A stretch of DNA of 64,000 nucleotides from JABWBR01 sp036741235 (lineage in GTDB: Bacteria; Bacteroidota; Bacteroidia; Chitinophagales; Saprospiraceae). Every line of letters starts with the position of its first letter. Within the stretch, counting starts at the first letter, position 1. The DNA is taken from positions 52,476-116,475 of the forward strand of contig DAINSQ010000002.1 of assembly GCA_036741235.1 (NCBI GenBank), given 5' to 3'. Positions 34,741 through 43,790 of this stretch are shown piece by piece. The translations under genes were made by a program, and so were the position numbers. The notes under the pieces are model-generated. The model was given only the letters and a program-made list of their open reading frames with translations, did not search any database and was not told the origin of the DNA.

Positions 34741-34880
34741 ACTGTCAGACTATTGGACTTTGAGACTGTTAGCCGCAAAGGTCCAATAGTCCCACAGTCC
34801 AATAGTCTAATGGTAAATAGCGCGTTGGTTATTATCGAAGGCTGTATCGTCCAATAGTCCAACAGTCCAACAGTCCCGCC
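34741..34880 (+). repeat. Inverted and direct repeats of a CCAATAGTCC module before the beta-lactamase-like gene
   Basis: The module appears as GACTATTGGAC at 34748-34758 (inverted) and GTCCAATAGTC at 34781-34791, a perfect 11-bp inverted repeat. More copies follow up to the ATG at 34881 (CAGTCCAATAGTCTAATGG, CGTCCAATAGTCCAACAGTC). A short CAATAGTCC also occurs near 48717. The run ends only one base before the start codon. Confidence 0.75.
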
Positions 34881-36116
34881 ATGAAATTCCCCTGTATCCA
34901 CCTGCTCCTGATGCTTTCTCTGTCCGCAACCGGCCAGAAAGCCGACGTTTTAAGCCATCTCATCAATCAACACAAAACTACCCTCGGCGACTGGGCCGCC
35001 GACCCCGCCAAATACGATATACAAGTCATTTATACCCAAATTGACCGCGATGCGAATAACTCCCCGACTTTTACCTCTTATCGCTGGGGCGTAGATCCCA
35101 AACGCTATTTCTACCCTGCCAGCACCGTCAAAATGCCGGCAGCCTTCCTGGCGCTTGAAAAACTCAACGAACTACGCATTAAAGGCCTCGACAAATTTAC
35201 CCCTATGCGCATCGGCGCCGTTACGCCGCCTCAAACACCAGTAGTAACTGATACCTCATCGGCCAACGACTTACCCTCGCTAGCCCATTACGCCAAAAAG
35301 ATTTTTATCGTTAGCGACAACGACGCCTATAACCGCCTCTATGAATGGCTAGGTCAAGCCTTTTTTAATGAAAAATTGTGGCAAAAAGGCTTCCGCGATA
35401 CGCGCATCCTGCACCGCCTTTCTAATCCCGCCTTTAATGCCGATAATAACCGATATACCAACCCCGTCACGCTTTACAGGTTCGATACGCTTTTTTATTA
35501 CCAGGGAGAGGTTTTTAGCGCCATCACCCCGCCCAATCTGGGCCTCAACAGCGAGCAACGCGGCATCGCTTACCTCGATAGCCAGGACAAACGCGTGGAG
35601 GGCGCCTTTGACTTCAGCGGCAAAAACTATGTTTCGCTGCAAAACCTGCACGATATGCTTAAGGCTGTGATTTTTCCCGAAGCTACGCCGCCGGCGCAAC
35701 GCTTTCATCTCACCGACGACGATTACCGCTTTCTCTACCAGTGTTTGTCGGAGTGGCCCCGCGAAAGCCGCTTCCCTCAATACCATTATGCCGATAATTA
35801 TGTGAAATTCTGGCTGTACGGCGATAGCACTCTTGCGCCGATACCAGGCGTTCGCATTTTTAATAAAGTAGGTTGGGCCTATGGCTTCTTGTCCGATATC
35901 GCCTATATCGTCGATCTGGAACGCGGCGTCGAGTTTTTCCTGTCGGGAACTATCCATGTCAATGCCGACCAGGTCTATAATGACGGCATATACGAGTACG
36001 ATGAAATTGGATTGCCTTTTTTCAGCCAATTGGGAAAGCTGATCTATGATTACGAGTTGCAGCGCCCACGCAAGGCCAAACCCGATCTGTCCAAATTTAA
36101 GCTGAGCTACGATTAG
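34881..36116 (+). CDS. Class A beta-lactamase-like serine hydrolase
   Basis: The 411-residue exported protein (signal peptide ending SATGQ) has the active-site SxxK motif with Ser81 and Lys84 (PASTVKM) and SDN at 145-147 (SDNDAYN). The third class A element, normally KTG, is replaced by KVG (NKVGWAYG). The chain is longer than classical class A enzymes (about 290 residues), so it may be a penicillin-binding-like or peptide hydrolase rather than a resistance enzyme. Upstream is a short intergenic repeat that runs up to the ATG. Its stop is three bases before hemW, which suggests one transcript with it. Antibiotic hydrolysis is not shown by the sequence. Confidence 0.8.
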   Translation: MKFPCIHLLLMLSLSATGQKADVLSHLINQHKTTLGDWAADPAKYDIQVIYTQIDRDANNSPTFTSYRWGVDPKRYFYPASTVKMPAAFLALEKLNELRIKGLDKFTPMRIGAVTPPQTPVVTDTSSANDLPSLAHYAKKIFIVSDNDAYNRLYEWLGQAFFNEKLWQKGFRDTRILHRLSNPAFNADNNRYTNPVTLYRFDTLFYYQGEVFSAITPPNLGLNSEQRGIAYLDSQDKRVEGAFDFSGKNYVSLQNLHDMLKAVIFPEATPPAQRFHLTDDDYRFLYQCLSEWPRESRFPQYHYADNYVKFWLYGDSTLAPIPGVRIFNKVGWAYGFLSDIAYIVDLERGVEFFLSGTIHVNADQVYNDGIYEYDEIGLPFFSQLGKLIYDYELQRPRKAKPDLSKFKLSYD

Positions 36117-36119
36117 GCC

Positions 36120-37274
36120 ATGGCCGGGTTATATCTCCATATTCCGTTTTGCAAACAAGCTTGCCATTATTGCAATTTCCACTTTTCAACTTCGCTCAAG
36201 CAGAAAGACGAACTGCTCCATGCGATGCTCAGGGAGTTGGAATGGCGGAGCAATGAGTTGTCACAAACGCCGGTTCATACAATATATCTGGGCGGCGGCA
36301 CCCCGTCATTGCTGAATGAGAACGAATTATCCCGGCTGTTTGAGGCTATATATAAGTGGTATCCCGTAGCAGCCGAACCGGAGGTTACCCTGGAGGCCAA
36401 TCCCGATGACCTATCCCGCGAGAAGTTGCGCCAACTGCGCCAAACTCCCGTCAACCGGCTGAGCATAGGCGTGCAATCGTTTGCCGAAGCCGATCTGCGC
36501 TTTATGAACCGAGCTCACAATGCCCAAGAAGCCCAGGCTTGCATCCTGTTTGCACTGGAGGCCGGCTTTGACAATCTTACTGTCGACTTGATCTACGGGT
36601 CGCCAACTACAAGCGATGCCCAATGGGAATCCAATGTGCGCCTGCTGATTGAGCTGGGGATTCCTCATCTATCCTGTTATTGCCTGACGGTAGAACCCAA
36701 AACCGCGCTCGATTATTTTGTGCAAAAAGGCAAAACACCACCCGTAGACGAAGATCAAGCAGGCAGGCAATTCGAAATGCTTATGAATAGGATGGAAGAT
36801 GAAGGTTATGAGCATTACGAAATCTCCAATTTCGCTAAACCAGGCTATTATAGCCGGCATAACGCCAGTTATTGGCAAGGCGCGCTCTACCTGGGTATCG
36901 GCCCTTCCGCCCACTCCTACGACGGATTGCGCCGCAAATGGAATGTGGCCAATAATGCAAAATATATCCAGTCGCTGAATTCTATTAGCACTGGCGCCAA
37001 CCTTTCAGACCTGGAGGGAACCTTGTTCGAACAGGAAACGCTCTCGGCCTCCCAACGCTACAATGAATATGTGATGACCTCCCTACGCACCAGTTGGGGT
37101 TGCCATGTTGATCATATCAAAACGATCGATCCTCGGTTTGAACGAATTTTTCTCGATGGTATCCGGCATTTTATCAGTCAAGGCGAAGTAGTGCAGGAAA
37201 ACGGGGTGTTTCGACTGAGCCGGCAAGGCAAATTGATCGCCGATCGTATAGCCATGGAATTATTTGACGTGTAA
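36120..37274 (+). CDS. hemW: Radical SAM heme chaperone HemW
   Basis: The 384-residue protein starts MAGLYLHIPFCKQACHYCNF, carrying the radical SAM cluster cysteines Cys11, Cys15 and Cys18 (CxxxCxxC). It contains GGGTPSLL, EANPDDL, VQSFAEADLRFMNRAHNAQE and the HemW C-terminal domain. HemW binds heme and an iron-sulfur cluster and delivers heme to cytochromes; it is often misnamed oxygen-independent coproporphyrinogen oxidase, from which it differs by lacking a further N-terminal Cys. It begins directly after the beta-lactamase-like gene, with no spacer for an independent promoter. The following 240 bp are AT-rich. Confidence 0.93.
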   Translation: MAGLYLHIPFCKQACHYCNFHFSTSLKQKDELLHAMLRELEWRSNELSQTPVHTIYLGGGTPSLLNENELSRLFEAIYKWYPVAAEPEVTLEANPDDLSREKLRQLRQTPVNRLSIGVQSFAEADLRFMNRAHNAQEAQACILFALEAGFDNLTVDLIYGSPTTSDAQWESNVRLLIELGIPHLSCYCLTVEPKTALDYFVQKGKTPPVDEDQAGRQFEMLMNRMEDEGYEHYEISNFAKPGYYSRHNASYWQGALYLGIGPSAHSYDGLRRKWNVANNAKYIQSLNSISTGANLSDLEGTLFEQETLSASQRYNEYVMTSLRTSWGCHVDHIKTIDPRFERIFLDGIRHFISQGEVVQENGVFRLSRQGKLIADRIAMELFDV

Positions 37275-37461
37275 TTTTTCAACTCAATAAGCCTCGTTTC
37301 ACTTTTTTGGTGATGTGTTTTGAATTGAAATACATCGCAATGCGATATTTATTGTTTTTTTTGCATGAAGCTCAAGTTGTTGATTATCAATTTTTTATTT
37401 AATTTTTTTCTCTAAAAACGGTGGGGTGTTTATTTTTTATAAAAATAAAATGTTTTATCTA

Positions 37462-37492
37462 TTGACAAAATAAAACTTTTTGTATATCTTTG
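37462..37492 (+). promoter_or_regulatory. Strong Bacteroidota promoter of the antirepressor-like gene
   Basis: TTG at 37462-37464 and TATCTTTG at 37485-37492, 20 bp apart, are a near-ideal match to the Bacteroidota promoter. The predicted start near 37499 leaves about 16 bases before the ATG. The region from 37275 on is strongly AT-rich, which is unlike its neighbours. Confidence 0.65.
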
Positions 37493-37514
37493 TTTGTAAA
37501 TCAACAACTTATTG

Positions 37515-38294
37515 ATGATGGATCTCCAGTTGTTAGTCAGTAAGAAAGGAACCAAGGTAGTAACGGCCACCAACCTGCACCAAGCACTGGAATTAGGTAG
37601 CCAGAATTACGCCCAGAATATCCGCAAGTGGTTGGAAGATGTCTTTGAATTCAGGGACGGCATCCGAAAACCCGTCAAAATGCAGGACTACGCGCCCAGG
37701 AAAATGGCCGACAGCGCCATCATCGAGGATTATTACCTCAGCGTGGAACTGGCCAAGCTGATAGCGCTGCACTCCAAAAGTAAACTCAAACTCAAATACG
37801 CAAAATGGCTGCAATTGCAGGAGGAGGTTCCCACCAATGAGTCCATGCTAAGCAAAGAACAAATACTGGTCGTACTCGATTTGGTGAAGGCGATGAGCGC
37901 TGTGTCCTGCCAGGAAACTTGCGAACGCAACCATCACAAGGTTTACGAATCACGCAACGGCGGCCATGGCGCCAACTGGTGGCAATACCGCGCTGAGGTG
38001 CTCGGCTATTCCGCCGATACCCTTCGCGAAAAGGTGCAGGCTATTGGACTCCAATCGAAAGGCAAGTCGCAACGACAACTACTTATGCAATTTGATAAAT
38101 ACGAAGTGATCCGAACAGGAGTGATTGACTTGTTTATGGCGCTAGGCAAAAGTGATAAGTACGCTCGCACCATGGGCGACCTCGCAAAGCGGTTTGCCGA
38201 AGAACTACAGATAGAAATTGCTAGCGATAACAACGAGGCAGATGCGTTTATAACCCCTGCAGTGGCATCTTTGCCCCAAAGGATGACGGGATGA
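37515..38294 (+). CDS. AntA/AntB-type phage antirepressor-like protein
   Basis: The 259-residue product matches the antirepressor module of phages: an N-terminal beta/helix domain (VTATNLHQALELGSQNYAQN, then IRKWLEDVFEFRDGIRKPVK) followed by DYYLSVELAKLIALHSKSKL and a long helical C-terminal region. Such proteins relieve phage repressors or regulate prophage functions. No integrase, capsid or other phage gene is nearby, so it seems an orphan, possibly domesticated, gene. A strong AT-rich promoter lies before it and an inverted-repeat terminator after it, so it is an independent transcript. Three consecutive start codons (TTG, ATG, ATG) leave the exact start between 37512 and 37518. The target is unknown. 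Confidence 0.78.
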   Translation: MMDLQLLVSKKGTKVVTATNLHQALELGSQNYAQNIRKWLEDVFEFRDGIRKPVKMQDYAPRKMADSAIIEDYYLSVELAKLIALHSKSKLKLKYAKWLQLQEEVPTNESMLSKEQILVVLDLVKAMSAVSCQETCERNHHKVYESRNGGHGANWWQYRAEVLGYSADTLREKVQAIGLQSKGKSQRQLLMQFDKYEVIRTGVIDLFMALGKSDKYARTMGDLAKRFAEELQIEIASDNNEADAFITPAVASLPQRMTG

Positions 38295-38295
38295 T

Positions 38296-38347
38296 TTTTC
38301 AGGTGACAAGGCGATTGCCGTTTCTACTGCGCCGTGTCACCTGAAAA
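38296..38347. terminator. Bidirectional terminator with long stem
   Basis: TTTTCAGGTGACA (38296-38308) and TGTCACCTGAAAA (38335-38347) form a perfect 13-bp stem, extended by a GGCG/CGCC pair. It lies between the stops of the antirepressor and nfu genes, which converge. Confidence 0.75.
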
Positions 38348-38350
38348 CTA

Positions 38351-38962
38351 CTACCCCATCTCCGACACCACCTCCTTTACCTCGGGCACCATGCGCTTAA
38401 GCATGCCTTCGATCCCGGCCTTAAGCGTAATGGTAGACGAAGGGCAGCCGCTGCAGGAGCCTTGTAGCACCACTGTCACAACGCCGTCATAAATAGATTT
38501 GAATTCGATATTGCCGCCATCCATTTCAACGGCGGGTTTGACATAGGTGTCGATCAGGTCTTTAACGCGGGCGGCCAGTTCACCTTCTCCTTCGCCGTGC
38601 TGTGCTGCGCCACGCTGCACTTCCAGCTCCATCATGGCCTCTGCAAAACCGGCTTTTACAATCTCGCCGCCCTGCTCTATATACTGCTTGATGAAATCTT
38701 TCAACTTGAGCATGATATCTTCCCACTCATAGTTGAATTCTTTGGTGATGGTTACAAAATTATTGCATACATAAACACCCTTCACATAAGGTAACTCAAA
38801 CAACGCCGTAGCAATCGGCGACCATTCGCGCGCCAGCTCGGCATCCTTGAAATCTGCGGTGCCTTTGTGCAACATCCTGTTAGACACAAACTTGAGCGAT
38901 TCCGGATTGGGTGTTTGCTCCGTATACAACATCACCGGGCTCTTGGCTATCGTACCGTCCAT
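38351..38962 (-). CDS. nfuA: Nfu/NifU-type iron-sulfur cluster carrier
   Basis: The 203-residue protein has an Nfu N-terminal domain (MLYTEQTPNPESLKFVSNRM) and a C-terminal NifU-like domain with the cluster-binding pair CSGCPSS. The residues in between (IDTYVKPAVEMDGGNIEFKS) are conserved in the family. Nfu proteins pass 4Fe-4S clusters to target enzymes, and HemW upstream carries such a cluster; the two genes converge, so any link is only functional. A TATCTTTG -7 box (38996-38989 on the minus strand) lies 20-odd bases before the ATG. The start MDGTIAKSPVMLYTEQTPNP is well supported. Confidence 0.92.
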   Translation of the reverse strand: MDGTIAKSPVMLYTEQTPNPESLKFVSNRMLHKGTADFKDAELAREWSPIATALFELPYVKGVYVCNNFVTITKEFNYEWEDIMLKLKDFIKQYIEQGGEIVKAGFAEAMMELEVQRGAAQHGEGEGELAARVKDLIDTYVKPAVEMDGGNIEFKSIYDGVVTVVLQGSCSGCPSSTITLKAGIEGMLKRMVPEVKEVVSEMG

Positions 38963-38988
38963 CTTGCAGCTTATTTAGATTTATTCTA

Positions 38989-38996
38989 CAAAGATA
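38989..38996 (-). promoter_or_regulatory. -7 box of the nfu gene
   Basis: TATCTTTG on the minus strand matches the -7 consensus exactly; the transcript would begin about 20 bases before the nfu ATG. No matching -33 TTG is present. Confidence 0.45.
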
Positions 38997-39102
38997 ACAC
39001 ACACCGCCTACTATGGTTCTTTTTGGGGCCGGAAAAAATTTTTTTTCACAGGCAGCATTTTGACGACAAGTTGGGTCAAAGCTATTATAAGGGTTATCTC
39101 AG

Positions 39103-39203
39103 CGCCGTGAAAGCACGGCGGCAATTATAAAGACAACCCGGTTTTCCTTCATTACAGATATGGTGGGCCGCCAGCATCCGGAGCCGGCGGCCTTGTTTTT
39201 TTT
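39103..39203 (+). ncRNA. Possible small RNA ending in an orphan plus-strand terminator
   Basis: Between two minus-strand genes, the plus strand carries two strong hairpins. The first (39103-39120) has a perfect 7-bp stem closing AAAG. The second (39166-39192: GGCCGCC and GGCGGCC arms) is followed by TTGTTTTTTTT. The second looks like an intrinsic terminator, but no plus-strand gene precedes it. A short plus-strand RNA could explain it; no promoter of the known type is evident. The T tract is on the wrong side for the minus-strand protease. Confidence 0.25.
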
Positions 39204-39219
39204 CTGCCAGCCCCAACCG

Positions 39220-42200
39220 CTACTCGGATACCAATACAATCCTGTCCGAAAAACGCAGCGAATCTCCCTCCACAATTATAGAATACGGCCCCGCCGCCAG
39301 CGATTGTAATTCGAGGATGATAGTATTCTGGCCTGCTTCTACTTGTTGCTGAAGGTTATATGCCTTTTGCCCTAATTTGTTGACCAACGAGATAACAAGC
39401 ATTTGTGACTTATCACTAAATAGGTTCAACTGGACCTCGCCGGAACTGGGGTTGGGAAATAGCTGCCAGTCGCCCTTGCTAATAGTATGCTGCCAGGACA
39501 TCGCTTTCTCATCCCGATCAGCTTCCTCCGCTAATCCGCCGCTGCCAAAATTAACCAGGTTGATGCTGTAGTCTTCCACTTCCCCATACGGAAATATACC
39601 GCAAGGCTGCGCAGCCGAACCATAACGCATGGCCACCCGCATCTTGGTGGCGCCCAAAGCTACATTGTATGGTATGACGATCATACCCGTTATTTGCCCT
39701 GCCGTCGGATAAGACGAAAATACCTGCTCGCCCGGATCCAGATAGTCATCGTCGCGGTTAAAGTCGATCCATACCCGCCAGGTTTCCGAAAAGGCGCCGC
39801 TCTGATAACCCGGGGTAAAAACTCCAAAATAACTGACTCCCGGCGACAGCGTGATGACCTGATCGTAAAAGGGGCCATGCCCCCCGTTGTTGCCGCTTTG
39901 ATAGCTGAAATTGCCCAATTGAATGCGTTCTATCCATTCAAAATTGGTATTCGCGCCACGTGCTATGCAAACATTATCCGACTGATTACTCACAATAGTT
40001 GTTGTAATGGACTGACATCCGTTTGCATCCGTCACTGTTACAGTATAAAGCCCCGGTGCAAGATTGGCCAGATCTGCTTGAGTTGCTCCATTTGACCAGG
40101 CGTAGGAATAGGGTATCGTTCCACCTGATACGCTGAGGTCGATGGCGCCACTGGAACCCGATACGGAAGGCGTGACGCTGGTTTGCAGGGTCAATTGCAC
40201 CGGATGGACCAATGTAGTGCTTCTGACCGTGCTGCAACCTTCGCTATCCGTAATGGTGAGCGAATAAATGCCGGCAGGGAGATTGCCAATGGTTGGCGTT
40301 GTTCCCCCGTTGTTCCACACATAAGTGTAAGGCGGCGTTCCGCCCGCAATGTTAGCTGCAATTAGCCCGTTACTGTAACCAAAGCAAGTTGGAGCGGTTT
40401 TGGCAAGTGTAATTTGATATGGCGGGGCCGCATTGATCTGCACTGTGCTGACAACCTGGCTATTGCCGTCGCTGACAGTTACGCTGTATGCGCCGGGTGC
40501 GAGGTTATTGATGGTAGCTGTTGTGGCGCCGTTGTTCCACAAATAGCTATAGTTGCCGCTACCTCCTGTTACGGTAACCCCGGCCCAACCGTCATTGCTA
40601 GTGTTGCAACTGGTACCTCCTGATTGGATTTGTTGTATGCTAAGCGGCTGTCCGCTATTCTGCAAACAAAAACTGACAGTTGCAGAATTGGTAAAGCTGC
40701 CGCCCGATCCGAACACTTCGCCATTTGAGTTTTTAACCTGAAAAGACCCGTTGCCGCGCAGGCAACACATCCCGTCGCCGTAGCTGTCGAATACGGCAAA
40801 CTGATAACAACCCAAGGGCAGGCATACCGCTTCGGTCAATGTGGATGCCGGCGCATTATTGCCGTATGGACCTCCTGAGGCTACTATGTTGCCCAAACCG
40901 TTGAATATTTTCCAGTAGGTTTCTCCAGGGTGGTTGTCAAATTGCAAATGGATGCTGACATTGGCTTCACAAGGCTGATGCACATATTTTTGCGCAATCG
41001 CCCTGCGCCCCGCCGTTCCATCCATTTTTTCTGCTGCTACACTGAGCCAGTGCGTTTCCCAGGCATCGCTGCTGAATACGAAACTGGTATCTGTTGTTTG
41101 TCCCAGCGGCTCCATGTATTTTTCTCCCAGTGCATATACTGTGTAGCGATCGGCGCCCGACACAGGGGGCCAGTATATTCGCGCTTGCTGCATCCCAATA
41201 CTTTGTATTTGAAAAACCGGCACACCTATGATATTGAATCCGGAAGCCGATTGACCAACCTGGCTGTTTCTGCTTACTCGAATAAATGCCTTACCTGTCG
41301 CGGTATTGGGTACTATCCAATTGTAGTGGCGGCGGCTTCCCGGCACATTGCCTGCCAAAGTATGCCAGCTGGCCATGTTGTCCAGCGAATAAGATAGCGT
41401 AAATGTGCCGTCGCTGCCAATCGCATCCCAGCGGATAGTCTCCGTTTCACCAGGAACCATACGCTCTCCACCTGCTGGATAGGTTACAGTTATTTGATCA
41501 GGCTCAAAATAATACGCCAGGTAATAAACCTGTGGACCTTGCGGAACGAGATAACCGTTGATCTTTACGGTATAAAGACCTGAGCCAGGTTGGTTGATGA
41601 CCACCTGCTCCACATTGTTGACCCGGTCGCGCCCCAGATATGCCGGTTTGGTGATACTGTCAATATGCGGATAACGGCTCAATACCAGCGGCAGTTGCTC
41701 TATACCGCTAGGCGTGAATACGCTGAGATCAAGATCGTTAATAAGCGCTTTGGCCGCCAGCGGAGATGACGCCGGATCAGGCCAGTAGGCCATGATGCGC
41801 AAACGACCCGTACCAGGCGGAACCACTATCGTGTGGAATTGCTGTGCTCCGTTACTCACCGAAGCGCTCAAGTACCAGTGCGATTCAATAGATTCAATGG
41901 CGCGCCCGAGGTGCAGGCGCCCCCAGCCGTGATCGTAATCGGGGCCTGGCCGGCCGATGTCTTCAGCAGTATTGAGCATAAATGCCTTGATAAGACCCGA
42001 AGGCGCCGTAACACCGTTGTTGTTTTCGGCAAAAGCCTGGTATAGTACCGCCGCCCCGCCTGCCAAAATGGGGGAGGCTGCCGATGTGCCTCCGCCCAAC
42101 TGGTAGATGTCTCCCGAAGCGGTAGTGTAGTTTTCCTGACCTTGCCCACTTAAGTCTGGCTTCAACCGACCATCGTAAGTGGGTCCCCTGCTGCTCGAAA

Positions 42201-43383
42201 AGCGCAGGCTGTCGTTGTAATATATATTAGCAGCTACCAAAGTATGTTTGGCGACCTTTCGGCCTCCGGTAAGATTGCCGTACCTGTTGCCCTGCGCGCT
42301 AATGAGCCCGCCATAAGGGTTATTGCAAACCTCAATAGCGCTATTGCCGGCGGAAAAACAATGCATGAGTTCAGGCCTGTCAATGACCTGCTGGTCGAGC
42401 GCCTGAGCAGAAGCGCTGTAAGCGCCCCCGCAAGCTTCTCCATACGAGGTATTGGTTACAATAATGTTCGATTGCAGGAAGTTGTTAATAGCGTTTGTGA
42501 TGTGTGAGTAATTGGTGATGCTGAACATGTAGATGTCAGCTCCGGGCGCTACGCCGATACCAAGCGGGTCGCGGTTGCCGGCCCCGCCGGCAATGCCCGC
42601 AGTCATGTCTCCGTGATTGTTGCCGTCAGACGGGGTTAGGTTGGTAACCCGGTTATTGAAATCAATGTGCTGTATATTGCCGTCATCGCCAATGCCAATG
42701 CCAACCCCTGAACCGTCATACGTCGCCAATGGCGCATAGTGCGAAGAGACGCTTGCCCGGTGTAGTGTGCGCGCCGGTATACCTTCCGGTTCGGGTGCAG
42801 ACCAGGGCTCCACAAACATTACAGCAGGATGCCTGGCCAATTTTTCAATATCCCGTTGGGCTATGACCAGTTGAAGTACCCCCATATCCCGGCCTGTCAC
42901 CGACCAACCCGAAGACGCTAATGCCGATTGAAATTCGGCTGGACTAATACCCGGAAAAGGAGATACTGCCAATATAACCTGCTTGTCGCCAATAAATGGA
43001 GGTTGCCCCAAAGCTGGAGCTATTTTATATGCAGGCCGAATCGGTACAATTGATTTTACAGGTAATAACCCAAAGTTGGCTTCGATCGGCACGGAGGCCA
43101 GGTAGGCATAATTGGGAATGTAAACGTGTAATATTACTCCCATTCTATCCAGTATATCTCTGGCTGATTGGTCGGGAATTTCATCAAATTGCAATATCAA
43201 ATGATGTCGCAATTTGTGACTTTCAAGAAAAGGAGAAATTGATTTGAATTCAGCCGCTGTATAGCGCTCCTCGGGAGCTGCCACGCCATTGATAAGCTCA
43301 ATGTCGACAGGCTGCGATTGTGCCCTGGTTATAGTTGTTACCAGACAAAAAACGATCATCAAATACTGGCGAATTTGTATCAT
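39220..43383 (-). CDS. Subtilisin-like protease with SprB-type repeats, GEVED domain and T9SS tail
   Basis: The 1386-residue product has a signal peptide (LMIVFCLVTTITRAQ) and an S8 peptidase domain: Asp in GIGIGDDG, His in NNHGDMTAG, oxyanion Asn in SAGNS, and Ser in GGGTSAASP. After the catalytic domain come a CUB-like region and beta-sandwiches, then three SprB-type repeats (VTGGSGNYSYLWNNGATTA, IAGGTPPYTYVWNNGGTTP, VSGGTIPYSYAWSNGATQA), a GEVED domain (IDFNRDDDYLDPGEQVF, then GEVEDYSINL), and the type IX sorting domain (WQLFPNPSSGEVQLNLFSDK). It is a large cell-surface or secreted protease. The start at 43383 is chosen by the signal peptide; a longer reading to 43443 lacks similarity. Confidence 0.94.
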   Translation of the reverse strand: MIQIRQYLMIVFCLVTTITRAQSQPVDIELINGVAAPEERYTAAEFKSISPFLESHKLRHHLILQFDEIPDQSARDILDRMGVILHVYIPNYAYLASVPIEANFGLLPVKSIVPIRPAYKIAPALGQPPFIGDKQVILAVSPFPGISPAEFQSALASSGWSVTGRDMGVLQLVIAQRDIEKLARHPAVMFVEPWSAPEPEGIPARTLHRASVSSHYAPLATYDGSGVGIGIGDDGNIQHIDFNNRVTNLTPSDGNNHGDMTAGIAGGAGNRDPLGIGVAPGADIYMFSITNYSHITNAINNFLQSNIIVTNTSYGEACGGAYSASAQALDQQVIDRPELMHCFSAGNSAIEVCNNPYGGLISAQGNRYGNLTGGRKVAKHTLVAANIYYNDSLRFSSSRGPTYDGRLKPDLSGQGQENYTTASGDIYQLGGGTSAASPILAGGAAVLYQAFAENNNGVTAPSGLIKAFMLNTAEDIGRPGPDYDHGWGRLHLGRAIESIESHWYLSASVSNGAQQFHTIVVPPGTGRLRIMAYWPDPASSPLAAKALINDLDLSVFTPSGIEQLPLVLSRYPHIDSITKPAYLGRDRVNNVEQVVINQPGSGLYTVKINGYLVPQGPQVYYLAYYFEPDQITVTYPAGGERMVPGETETIRWDAIGSDGTFTLSYSLDNMASWHTLAGNVPGSRRHYNWIVPNTATGKAFIRVSRNSQVGQSASGFNIIGVPVFQIQSIGMQQARIYWPPVSGADRYTVYALGEKYMEPLGQTTDTSFVFSSDAWETHWLSVAAEKMDGTAGRRAIAQKYVHQPCEANVSIHLQFDNHPGETYWKIFNGLGNIVASGGPYGNNAPASTLTEAVCLPLGCYQFAVFDSYGDGMCCLRGNGSFQVKNSNGEVFGSGGSFTNSATVSFCLQNSGQPLSIQQIQSGGTSCNTSNDGWAGVTVTGGSGNYSYLWNNGATTATINNLAPGAYSVTVSDGNSQVVSTVQINAAPPYQITLAKTAPTCFGYSNGLIAANIAGGTPPYTYVWNNGGTTPTIGNLPAGIYSLTITDSEGCSTVRSTTLVHPVQLTLQTSVTPSVSGSSGAIDLSVSGGTIPYSYAWSNGATQADLANLAPGLYTVTVTDANGCQSITTTIVSNQSDNVCIARGANTNFEWIERIQLGNFSYQSGNNGGHGPFYDQVITLSPGVSYFGVFTPGYQSGAFSETWRVWIDFNRDDDYLDPGEQVFSSYPTAGQITGMIVIPYNVALGATKMRVAMRYGSAAQPCGIFPYGEVEDYSINLVNFGSGGLAEEADRDEKAMSWQHTISKGDWQLFPNPSSGEVQLNLFSDKSQMLVISLVNKLGQKAYNLQQQVEAGQNTIILELQSLAAGPYSIIVEGDSLRFSDRIVLVSE

Positions 43384-43790
43384 ATTCGTTGGGTTTGTAA
43401 ATTTGTAACATGCTAACAATCCGATTCCTGAACCGAAATACAACTTTAGCTCCGCATTAACTCAACTCTCAGTGAGTACGAGTTATATCTTAGAGCTCAA
43501 TAAGCGCAATTTTTGGAAACGGTGAATAAGCCTCTACTCCATACAAGTTCGCATGTATGTAGCGTAATTTTCTCAAGTTGATGTTTGTCTTTGCCACCAT
43601 TTATATTGCCAGAACGACGAATAGAGGTGCGTGGCTACACCTGAAATTTCCTGCAATATATGCGAAAAATATTATTTCATGCAAGTGTTACATGCTTTTA
43701 AATAGCTAATTAAAGATTAGAAATATTTTTAATTCAATAAAGAAAAGAGTTGTTTTGATTTAATAAAAATTTGAATATCAATTTTTTATC
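43384..43790. other. 407-bp AT-rich region without a gene
   Basis: The region between the two minus-strand genes is AT-rich. I find no plausible coding frame, tRNA or strong hairpin. It must hold the promoter of the subtilisin gene, but no perfect TAnnTTTG appears on the minus strand; the nearest is TAAAGTTG. Confidence 0.6.

Noticed and set aside
37275..38294. Prophage
   Set aside because: Only an antirepressor-like gene is present; capsid, terminase, integrase and lysis genes are absent on both sides.
38867..39130. Plus-strand 87-codon frame near nfu
   Set aside because: It is largely antisense to nfu and lacks any known motif; I kept only the hairpins beyond it as an ncRNA suggestion.
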